Origin: Meishania sp964351985
Lineage (GTDB): Bacteria > Bacteroidota > Bacteroidia > Flavobacteriales > Flavobacteriaceae
Assembly: GCA_964351985.1 (NCBI GenBank)
Contig: CAYGPR010000020.1
Coordinates: 4,615 to 68,614 of the forward strand
Length of the DNA: 64,000 nt
Direction: 5' to 3'
Shown piece after piece: positions 53,700 to 61,388 of this stretch. The translations under genes were made by a program, and so were the position numbers. The first letter of the stretch is position 1; each line of letters begins with the position of its first letter. The notes beneath the pieces are model-generated. The model was not told the DNA's origin. It searched no databases and saw nothing but the letters and a program-made list of their open reading frames with translations.

Positions 53700-55886
53700 A
53701 TGAGACAGCATTTAATGACCCTATTATTGGTTTTCGCATTCGGCTTTGTAAGCGCCCAAGAGTCGATTACCGGTTTTACTCCAGAGAACGCAAAAAAACA
53801 GCAGGCCATGGAAAAAGTCTTTGAGGCAAAACTTTCCGCCGACAATTTGGATAAATGGATGCAGCGTATGGCGGCAGAACCGCACTGGGTCGGCACGGAA
53901 TATGGTGAGAAAAATGCGAAATGGATACAGCAGCAGTTCAAATCATGGGGATATGATGCTAAAATTGAAACCTATCATGTGCTGTTCCCCTACCCTAAAA
54001 CAAGGGTTTTAGAGATGACCGGACCGACTAACTATAAAGCAAAATTGACCGCCGTACCTGTCGAGGGAGATGAGTTTACCGCCCAAGGCGATGCACTTTT
54101 ACCAAGCTACAACGCCTTTTCTACAGATGGTGATGTCGAAGCGGAATTGGTATTCGTGAATTATGGTATTCCCAGCGACTATGAGGAACTCGAAAAATTG
54201 GGTATCGATGTCAAAGGAAAAATCGTAATCGCCAAATACCAAGGTTCTTGGCGAGGCATAAAGCCCAAATTGGCGGCTGAAAATGGAGCGATAGGCTGTA
54301 TCATTTATTCTGATCCACAAGATGATGGTTATGTACAAGGCGATGTATATCCCAAGGGGGCATACAAAAACAAAACGGGCGTGCAACGTGGTTCGGTAAT
54401 GGATATGCCTACCTATCCCGGTGATGTATTGACTCCCGGTTATGCGGCGACCAAAGATGCCAAACGTTTAGATCGAAAAGACGCACCGACCATTACCAAG
54501 ATTCCCGTATTGCCTATTTCCTATGAAGATGCGGCACCGTTGTTGGCCGCTTTGGAAGGTCCTGTGGTTCCTGATTCTTGGAAAGGTGGGTTACCGATTA
54601 CCTATCATATAGGTCCCGGCCCGGCGAAAGTCCATTTAAAATTGGAATTCGATTGGAAAATCGTTCCTGCCCATAATGTAATCGCTACGATGAAAGGAAC
54701 GGAATTCCCTGATCAATGGGTTATGCGGGGCAACCACCACGATGCGTGGGTACATGGGGCCAATGACCCGATTAGTGGCATGGTCGCACTTATGGAAGAG
54801 GCTCGCGCCATTGGCGAATTGGCCAAAAAAGGCCAAAAACCAAAACGTACGCTAGTCTACGCTGCCTGGGATGCCGAAGAAGAAGGCCTAATAGGTTCGA
54901 CCGAATGGGTCGAGGACCATAAAAAGGAGTTACAGGAAAAGCTTGTTGCATACATTAATACCGATGGTAATGGCCGTGGGTTTTTGGGGGCCGGAGGATC
55001 CCATTCGTTACAAAAGATGGTCGGTGAAGTAGCAGGTTCGGTAACGGATCCACAACGAGATGTATCGATACGGGAAAGAAGAATGGCCGTAGATCAAGTC
55101 AACGGCGGAAATGATAAATTCGAACTCTATGCGCTAGGTTCAGGTTCCGATTATACCCCTTTCATACAGCATGCTGGAATTGCGGCGCTTAATCTCGGTT
55201 TTGGTGGCGAGAATGGTGGAGGGGAGTATCATACCATCTACGATACCTATCCGCATTACAAAAGATTCAAAGATCCGGAATTTGCTTACGGTGTAGCACT
55301 GGCAAATACCGCTGGAAGAATTACACTTCGTTTGGCGAATGCCGACGTCTTACCCTTCGAATTTCAGCAATGGCATGCCACCGTTTCGGATTACTTGGAT
55401 GAGATAATGAAGAATACCGAATCGATGCGTTCAGATGTTGAAAAACACAATACAATGGTCGACAAAAACCTTTTTGAATTGGCTGCGGATCCTACAAAGC
55501 CTTTTAAAAAACCCGAAAAGAAAGATGCAGTACCCTTTTTGGATTTTACGCCTTTGCAAAACGCCATGGCAGACCTAAAATCCACTATCACCGAATTTTC
55601 AAAAATGGATGTTTCAAAGTTATCCGTTGAAAAGCGAAATGCACTTAACAAGAGATTAATGATGGCCGAGCATAAACTCACTTCCGAAACCGGATTGCCC
55701 AGACGCTCATGGTACAAACATCAAATCTATGCACCCGGATTTTATACCGGTTACGGTGTCAAGACCTTACCAGGAGTTCGCGAAGCGATCGAACAAAAAA
55801 ATTGGAAAGAAACGCAGGAGCAGATTACCAAGCTTGCAGGCACATTAAATGCATTTAACGAGCATGTACAGGAAATGAACAAATAA
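53700..55886 (+). CDS. M28 family peptidase with PA and transferrin-receptor-like dimerisation domains
   Basis: A 728-residue exported aminopeptidase/carboxypeptidase related to glutamate carboxypeptidase II. Signal peptide (VSAQ), an interrupted M28 catalytic domain with the PA insert (about residues 115-290), and a C-terminal helical dimerisation domain (from about 590). Zinc ligands are visible in NHHDAWVHGANDPISG (His and Asp), AEEEGLIGS (Glu), YINTDGNG (Asp) and EYHTIYD (His). It probably cleaves C-terminal Glu/Asp or other peptides in the periplasm. A DUF2007 gene follows after 13 bases. Confidence 0.93.
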   Translation: MRQHLMTLLLVFAFGFVSAQESITGFTPENAKKQQAMEKVFEAKLSADNLDKWMQRMAAEPHWVGTEYGEKNAKWIQQQFKSWGYDAKIETYHVLFPYPKTRVLEMTGPTNYKAKLTAVPVEGDEFTAQGDALLPSYNAFSTDGDVEAELVFVNYGIPSDYEELEKLGIDVKGKIVIAKYQGSWRGIKPKLAAENGAIGCIIYSDPQDDGYVQGDVYPKGAYKNKTGVQRGSVMDMPTYPGDVLTPGYAATKDAKRLDRKDAPTITKIPVLPISYEDAAPLLAALEGPVVPDSWKGGLPITYHIGPGPAKVHLKLEFDWKIVPAHNVIATMKGTEFPDQWVMRGNHHDAWVHGANDPISGMVALMEEARAIGELAKKGQKPKRTLVYAAWDAEEEGLIGSTEWVEDHKKELQEKLVAYINTDGNGRGFLGAGGSHSLQKMVGEVAGSVTDPQRDVSIRERRMAVDQVNGGNDKFELYALGSGSDYTPFIQHAGIAALNLGFGGENGGGEYHTIYDTYPHYKRFKDPEFAYGVALANTAGRITLRLANADVLPFEFQQWHATVSDYLDEIMKNTESMRSDVEKHNTMVDKNLFELAADPTKPFKKPEKKDAVPFLDFTPLQNAMADLKSTITEFSKMDVSKLSVEKRNALNKRLMMAEHKLTSETGLPRRSWYKHQIYAPGFYTGYGVKTLPGVREAIEQKNWKETQEQITKLAGTLNAFNEHVQEMNK

Positions 55887-55899
55887 AAATCAAAGAACT

Positions 55900-56124
55900 A
55901 TGGAATCGAACTATGAAAAAATATATACCGGAAGCTCTTTCGTGGCACATAGAATCGTTAGCAAGTTGCATGGTTTGGGAATTGAAGCCGTGGTCAAAGA
56001 TGAAGCGGAATCCGGTCGATTGGCCGGGTTCGCCACTACCTCTTCGGGACTTGTGGATTTGTTCGTACATAAAGATGAGGTTTCAAAAGCTACTTCAATA
56101 GTGGAAGAGGAAATCAAAGAATGA
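55900..56124 (+). CDS. DUF2007 small signal-transducing-type protein
   Basis: A 74-residue cytoplasmic protein with a ferredoxin-like pattern: YEKIYTGSSFVAHRIVSKLHGLGIEAVVKDEAESGRLAGF...VDLFVHKDEVSKATSIVEE. It matches DUF2007 (putative signal transducing protein). It is 13 bases after the M28 stop and on the same strand, so it is probably cotranscribed with that peptidase, though a functional link is not obvious. No enzymatic residues are evident. Confidence 0.9.
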   Translation: MESNYEKIYTGSSFVAHRIVSKLHGLGIEAVVKDEAESGRLAGFATTSSGLVDLFVHKDEVSKATSIVEEEIKE

Positions 56125-56468
56125 TCATATAGATTTTATCGAATAGCCAAATTAAATGCTGTTCACACATTTTTTAGAACGGAATGGACTTTAATAACCT
56201 CATTGGACACAATTTTACTTTCTAGGATAATCTTCTTCCTTAATTTCGCTATCTTAGAAACGAGCAATTCATTACTTCATGCTTTTTAGGTATTGCTCTT
56301 TATTCCCCCAAAGTTATTTTTTACGATTAAAAGTCTAAAAAGTCACACATTGTTTTAACAAACAATGACATTTTAGTATTCAAGTTATAAGTATCATCTC
56401 AAAAGTTCCGATTTAAAAGTAAAATCAATATCAAAGGAGCACTAATAGTAATAGATTAACCGACAATC
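56125..56468. promoter_or_regulatory. Upstream region of the TPR genes with an inverted repeat
   Basis: A 344-base non-coding region. At 56348-56367 CATTGTTT and AAACAATG form a perfect 8-base inverted repeat around TAAC without a following T-run, so it looks more like an operator for a dimeric regulator than a terminator. AAAGGAG lies about 30 bases before the TPR start. Confidence 0.4.
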
Positions 56469-58142
56469 ATGAAGACCACTTCCAAATTCGTAATTTCACT
56501 TTCCTTGCTTCTATTCTTAGGTTGTAAAAACACCAAATCAAACCCAGACCTAGCTTCTTTGGATTTACTAAGAGGCGACCTTCAATTATGCGGAGACGGA
56601 CAATTCGGAGAAGTTAGTTTTTCAGAATCGTGTAATTACGAAACTCGGGAAACCTTCGACCTAGCTATCTCTCTGCTCCATTCCTTTGAATATATCGAAT
56701 CGGAAAAAGCCTTTGTGCAAGTCATTGATGCAGACCCGGAATGCGCTATGGCCTATTGGGGAGTTGCCATGAGTATTTATCATGGGCTTTGGGCGCCGCC
56801 AGAACAATCCGTCTTGGAAAAAGGGATAAAACTTCTTGAAGTTGCCGAAAAACTGCCCAAATCAAAAAAAGCGGAACAGTATTTAGATGCAATCGGTGCG
56901 TTCTATAAGGATTGGAAAACAGTCGACAACCAAACCAGAAAAGAAAAGTATGCCCAAAAGATGGAAGAAATGTACCTCGAAAACAAAGAGGATACCGAGG
57001 TTGCCGTTTTCTATGCTTTGGCCCTTCGCGCATCGGCCGTACCAAGTGATATGACCTATTCCAAGCAAAGGGAAGCAGGTGAAATTTTGGAAGATCTGTT
57101 CAAAAAAGAACCCAACCATCCGGGTATCGCACATTATATAATCCATTCGTATGACTATCCCGAACTGGCCGAATTAGGACTCATCACGGCAAGACGCTAC
57201 GCGGAGATTGCACCGAATTCCGCACATGCGCAGCATATGCCTTCCCATATCTTTACACGCCTCGGACTTTGGGAGGAGTCTATTATTACCAACATCAATT
57301 CGGCATCTTCTGCCATTTGCTATGCCGAAAGTGTTTCTCCCGGAGCCCATTGGGATGAGGAAGTGCATGCCATGGGGTATTTGGTGTATGCCTATTTACA
57401 AACGGGGGATAACAAAAATGCGATTGAGCAATATGATTATCTCAAATCCTTTGAGAAAATATTTCCCGAAAATTTTAAAATCGCCTATACGGCCGCAGCG
57501 ATTCCAGCCCGCATCGCAGTAGAAAATAAAAACTGGGAGGAAGCAGCCAATCTTGAACTTCCCCAGAATTTAGGACTCGCTTGGAAAAACTTCCCATGGC
57601 AAAAGTCGCTGCTCCATTTTGCCAAAGCATTAGGAAATATTCATATTAATGACTTGAAAGCTGCTCAGGAAGAACTTGACTTACTTGTTTCTTTCGAAAG
57701 TGAATTGCTTGAGTTGGAAGATGCCTATAAAGCCAACCAAGTGGCCATTCAAATTGAGACGGTGGAAGCTTGGCTACAATTGAAAAAAGGAAATAAAGAA
57801 GAAGCCATTGCACTAATGACCACTGCGACGGACATGGAAAGTAAGACCTCAAAACATCCCGTAACTCCTGGAGAAATTTTACCCGCTGACGAACTTTTGG
57901 CCGATATGTATTTAGAGATGGGCAAACCGACCGAGGCTTTAACCGCGTACGAGCTAAATCTAAAAAGACGTCCGAATAGGTTCAATGGGCTATATGGAGC
58001 CGCAATTGCCGCGAAACAATCGGGCAAACTTGAAAAAGCGGCACTTTATTTTAATCAACTTATCGCAATGACCCAAAAGTCAAGCAGCGACCGACCTGAA
58101 ATCATAGAAGCCAAAGCATTTGTAAAACAACAGGTAAGCTAG
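56469..58142 (+). CDS. Histidine-rich TPR lipoprotein (TPR-His 1)
   Basis: A 557-residue exported lipoprotein (LLFLGC, Cys19) made of TPR-like helix pairs. Conspicuous histidines cluster in two motifs: HPGIAHYIIH (His217, His222, His226) and HAQHMPSH (His253, His256, His260). A Cys pair (Cys41, Cys55) is near the N-terminus. The same motifs recur in the next gene, identifying the two as paralogues (FDLAISLLHSFEY/FDQGVKLSYAFNH, AMAYWG/AMTYWG). HxxxH and HxxHxxxH patterns can bind metal, and a SCO1-like protein follows downstream, so a metal-dependent role is conceivable. No function is known to me. Confidence 0.88.
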   Translation: MKTTSKFVISLSLLLFLGCKNTKSNPDLASLDLLRGDLQLCGDGQFGEVSFSESCNYETRETFDLAISLLHSFEYIESEKAFVQVIDADPECAMAYWGVAMSIYHGLWAPPEQSVLEKGIKLLEVAEKLPKSKKAEQYLDAIGAFYKDWKTVDNQTRKEKYAQKMEEMYLENKEDTEVAVFYALALRASAVPSDMTYSKQREAGEILEDLFKKEPNHPGIAHYIIHSYDYPELAELGLITARRYAEIAPNSAHAQHMPSHIFTRLGLWEESIITNINSASSAICYAESVSPGAHWDEEVHAMGYLVYAYLQTGDNKNAIEQYDYLKSFEKIFPENFKIAYTAAAIPARIAVENKNWEEAANLELPQNLGLAWKNFPWQKSLLHFAKALGNIHINDLKAAQEELDLLVSFESELLELEDAYKANQVAIQIETVEAWLQLKKGNKEEAIALMTTATDMESKTSKHPVTPGEILPADELLADMYLEMGKPTEALTAYELNLKRRPNRFNGLYGAAIAAKQSGKLEKAALYFNQLIAMTQKSSSDRPEIIEAKAFVKQQVS

Positions 58143-58292
58143 ACTATTGAAAAAAATGTAACAAAAACATAAAAAGAGCATCCAAGAAATAAGCCATACC
58201 AATTCTCGGTACCAATCGAAATCGCGGATTCATGAATACCTCTAAAAAATAAGTGAAAACCAGCGAACTAAATGTTCAATGGCGCCGTGCCC

Positions 58293-58321
58293 GCCGGCAG
58301 GCAGGAATTACACCTGCCGGC
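58293..58321. repeat. GC-rich inverted repeat between the TPR genes
   Basis: GCCGGCAGG (58293-58301) pairs with CCTGCCGGC (58313-58321) around an 11-base loop, with a second palindrome GCCGGCCGG overlapping the right arm. It is the most GC-rich patch in its neighbourhood and has the look of a REP-like element. It is 42 bases before the second TPR gene. Confidence 0.65.
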
Positions 58322-58362
58322 CGGAGGACTGGTTTGGCAAAAAAATAACTAAATACAAACAA

Positions 58363-60093
58363 ATGAAAACAAAGTTAGGGTTAGCCATAATAGCTTTGGC
58401 ACTATTGGTCGGAGTCCAATTTTTAACAAAGAACAACAACACCGAAACGACGCAAAATTATCAAAAAGCGTCCTTTAATTTTATAAAGTGTACATCTACC
58501 AAATATATGTTGGATGTGGTGGATACCACCCAACAGATCTCACCACTTTTCACGAATCTTGGTAATCTCCATTTTTCAATAAGCACTAAAAATGAGAGGG
58601 CGCAAGCTTTTTTTGACCAAGGTGTAAAATTGTCCTATGCCTTCAACCATGCTGAAGGGCACCGCTCATTTATGGAAGCGGCAAGATTAGACTCCAACTC
58701 TGCGATGACGTATTGGGGGCAGGCGTTCGCGCTGGGTCCAAATATCAATGACCCATTACCTGATGAAGAGCGTAAAAATAAAATAAACGAGGCCATGGTC
58801 AAGGCTAAAAAGTTGGCAGCAAAAGCCAGTAATAAAGAGCAGGCACTTATTGAGGCCCTATCCGCTAGGTACAGTGAAGATTTGACAGCAGATGTTGCCG
58901 AACTTAATATGGCCTACATGAATGCCATGACCAAGGTGGTCAACAAATATCCTGAAGATGCCAATATCCAGATTTTATATGCTGCATCGGTAATGAATAC
59001 GGTTCCATGGAATTATTGGGACAAAGACGGTAATCCTTCCCCGAATATTAAAGAAGCGAAAGCAGCATTGGAAAAGGCCATTGAACTAGTACCGGAAAAC
59101 CCCGGTGGACATCATTATTATATTCATATGGTGGAATTGCCTTATCCAGATCTTGGGGAACCAAGTGCGGATCAGTTGGCTTCTTTAATGCCCGGCGCAG
59201 GTCATATCGTGCACATGCCTTCTCATATTTATATTCGGGTAGGCAGATATTTGGATGCCGTAAAGGTGAACCAAGCCGCAATTTTGGCCGATGAAGATTA
59301 TATTGCGCAGTGCTTTTCCCAAGGGCTTTACCCACTTGGCTATTATCCGCATAATATTCATTTTTTATGGTCTTCCGCCAGTTTATTGGGAAGCAGTGAA
59401 ATTGCAATAGATGCGGCCAAAAAGACTGCGGAAAAAGTACCGATGGGCGAATTGATTGCAATGCCCTTTCTTCAAGATTTTGCGTCGACACCTATGTTGG
59501 CCTACACACGTTTTGGAAAATGGAACGAGATTCTGACGATACCGGCACCTAATGCTGAAATAAAACATTTGACATTAATGCGTCATTATGCAAGAGGAAT
59601 TGCCTTCGTTCGAAAAGGAAATGCCAAAGAAGCCCAAGAAGAGCTGCATGCCATTGAAGAAATTCGAAAAGATCCGGAGTTGAAAGATTTGATCGCAACG
59701 GCGAACAATGATTCCCATTCCATAGCCAATATTGCTTATGAAGTAGTTGCCGGTGAGCTGGCCGCACTCAATGGCGATTTGACAAAAGCAACCGAACATC
59801 TAAAAAAGGCGGTCAAACTAGAAGATAATCTTGTTTATACCGAGCCTGCCGCCTGGCACATTCCTACCCGGCAAAATTTAGGCGCTATTTTGATGAAAGC
59901 CAATAACTATGAGGAGGCCGAAAAGGTTTACAAAGAAGATTTGCAAATTCTGCGTCAAAATGGTTGGTCATTAATGGGTTTACATAATAGCCTAAAGGCA
60001 CAAGGAAAAATGGAAGAAGCCATAACCATCAAAGAAGAATTCGATAAAGCTTGGGAACATGCCGACATTGTAATCGATAATTCAATATTGTAA
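58363..60093 (+). CDS. Histidine-rich TPR protein (TPR-His 2)
   Basis: A 576-residue protein with an N-terminal hydrophobic anchor or signal (LGLAIIALALLVGVQFL) and TPR-like helical repeats. Histidine motifs match those of the preceding gene: HHYYIH (His250, His251, His255) and HIVHMPSHIY (His281, His284, His288). It also carries AFNHAEGHRSFMEAARLD and AMTYWGQAF. The start MKTKLG at 58363 is chosen; an upstream ATG at 58279 would run through the GC-rich repeat. The SCO-like gene starts 12 bases after it, indicating one transcript. Unknown function; see finding on the TPR/SCO module. Confidence 0.88.
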   Translation: MKTKLGLAIIALALLVGVQFLTKNNNTETTQNYQKASFNFIKCTSTKYMLDVVDTTQQISPLFTNLGNLHFSISTKNERAQAFFDQGVKLSYAFNHAEGHRSFMEAARLDSNSAMTYWGQAFALGPNINDPLPDEERKNKINEAMVKAKKLAAKASNKEQALIEALSARYSEDLTADVAELNMAYMNAMTKVVNKYPEDANIQILYAASVMNTVPWNYWDKDGNPSPNIKEAKAALEKAIELVPENPGGHHYYIHMVELPYPDLGEPSADQLASLMPGAGHIVHMPSHIYIRVGRYLDAVKVNQAAILADEDYIAQCFSQGLYPLGYYPHNIHFLWSSASLLGSSEIAIDAAKKTAEKVPMGELIAMPFLQDFASTPMLAYTRFGKWNEILTIPAPNAEIKHLTLMRHYARGIAFVRKGNAKEAQEELHAIEEIRKDPELKDLIATANNDSHSIANIAYEVVAGELAALNGDLTKATEHLKKAVKLEDNLVYTEPAAWHIPTRQNLGAILMKANNYEEAEKVYKEDLQILRQNGWSLMGLHNSLKAQGKMEEAITIKEEFDKAWEHADIVIDNSIL

Positions 60094-60105
60094 AATAAAA
60101 AGCCA

Positions 60106-60762
60106 TTGGGTTTACAGAAAACATCGAAATTTTACATTTTTGGGGGCCTTATTATCTTAGGTGTATTATTGGTTTCATACTTTTTCATAAACCAAAAAGA
60201 AGAATTACCAATCTATAATCCAACGGATTTCAATCCGGAGTTGGTTGATGTCAGCTTGCATCAAAAAACGACGAATCATATCGTTTCAGATTTTAAGCTT
60301 ACTAACCAAAATGGAGTGACAATCACTCAAAAGGACTACGAGAATAAAATTTATGTAGTCGATTTCTTTTTTACTAGCTGCCCCAGTATTTGCCCGATCA
60401 TGACAAGCAATATGGAAAAAATTCAATCAGCTTTTAAAGATGATGCGGATGTGAAACTACTATCCATATCAGTAACACCAATATTGGATAGCATTCCTGT
60501 TCTGAAGGAATATGCTACGAAAAAGGGAGTAATCGATGCCAAATGGAACATCACTACTGGCGACAAAAAACATATTTATAATTTAGCCCGTAAGAGTTAT
60601 TTTGCGGTAGTCAATGAAGGGGATGGTGGCCTACAGGATTTTATTCATACTCCTAATTTTATTCTCGTCGACAAAAACAAGCAGATTAGGGGTGTCTATA
60701 ATGGAACCAATAACGAAGAGGTAGAACATGTTATTCAAGACATCAAAAGTTTATTGGACTAA
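60106..60762 (+). CDS. SCO1/SenC-family protein
   Basis: A 218-residue membrane-anchored thioredoxin-fold protein. The N-terminal helix (about residues 9-27) anchors it to the inner membrane with the domain in the periplasm. The copper/redox motif is Cys92-Pro-Ser-Ile-Cys96 and the conserved His is His181 in IHTPNFILVD. Family members deliver copper to the CuA site of cytochrome oxidase or act as thiol reductases. The start appears to be TTG at 60106, since no suitable ATG precedes the helix. No cytochrome oxidase genes are nearby; the partner is probably the upstream TPR pair. Confidence 0.92.
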   Translation: MGLQKTSKFYIFGGLIILGVLLVSYFFINQKEELPIYNPTDFNPELVDVSLHQKTTNHIVSDFKLTNQNGVTITQKDYENKIYVVDFFFTSCPSICPIMTSNMEKIQSAFKDDADVKLLSISVTPILDSIPVLKEYATKKGVIDAKWNITTGDKKHIYNLARKSYFAVVNEGDGGLQDFIHTPNFILVDKNKQIRGVYNGTNNEEVEHVIQDIKSLLD

Positions 60763-60795
60763 TCGACCAAAAACTTTTCAAAAAACCTGTTACCA

Positions 60796-61386
60796 TCAAA
60801 GAGTCCATGAATTTTCTCCGTTATATGGAATACATCCTTTATATTCCCCCGGAATAGGGTCGTATCGCAAATGGTTTTTTCCGATTTCCTCAGAAGTGAA
60901 ATAACCGACCAATGTAAATTGCTTTACCCTGCGGTAAAAATCCAACGGTGCCTGCTCGCCTAAAAAAGTGCCCCAAATACTGGGATTGAACTTGTTGGTC
61001 TCCTCCCCTACTTGTTTTAATATTTCCGCACGTTGGTCGTTGTTCAGATTGGTAAATGGTTTACTAAATTTTTCCTGACAGATTTCGGCAAAGCGATCAT
61101 AGCCCTTCATAACGTGTTCTTGGTCTTCGGGAGACAAGGTTTTTGCGAACATCAAATCCACGAACATATCTACCTTTAAATCTTTGGCACCGGGAGTGTC
61201 AGTTTTAGGAAGAATCATTTCCGTGATTTCGGAAACCTGGGCCGCTTGTTCCTCAGTGAAGAATTGTGGTTGCCAATCGATTCTTTTTTGGTCTTGACAC
61301 GATTGTAATAAACTTGCCAATGTACTTCCGCCCAGCGTTACCCCTGCCAAAAGCGCTGTATTTTTGAGTGCTTTTCTTCTGTCCAT
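60796..61386 (-). CDS. Gluconate 2-dehydrogenase subunit 3-family protein (small subunit of GMC dehydrogenase)
   Basis: A 196-residue protein with a twin-arginine-like signal (MDRRKALKNTALLAGVTLGG) that ends in a possible lipobox (LLQSC). The rest is helical and matches the small subunit of membrane-bound sugar dehydrogenases: ILPKTDTPGAKDLKVDMFVDLMFAKTLSPEDQ, then FLGEQAPLDFYRRVKQFTLVGYFTSEEIG. It starts two bases after the stop of the GMC gene. In such pairs the small subunit is needed for export and activity of the catalytic partner, which itself lacks a signal. Confidence 0.9.
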   Translation of the reverse strand: MDRRKALKNTALLAGVTLGGSTLASLLQSCQDQKRIDWQPQFFTEEQAAQVSEITEMILPKTDTPGAKDLKVDMFVDLMFAKTLSPEDQEHVMKGYDRFAEICQEKFSKPFTNLNNDQRAEILKQVGEETNKFNPSIWGTFLGEQAPLDFYRRVKQFTLVGYFTSEEIGKNHLRYDPIPGEYKGCIPYNGENSWTL

Positions 61387-61388
61387 AG

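Noticed and set aside
53690..53941. Open frame on the minus strand over the M28 signal region
   Set aside because: Antisense to the M28 start, no homology pattern.
58279..58362. N-terminal extension of the second TPR gene
   Set aside because: It translates the GC-rich inverted repeat and precedes a complete signal/anchor segment.
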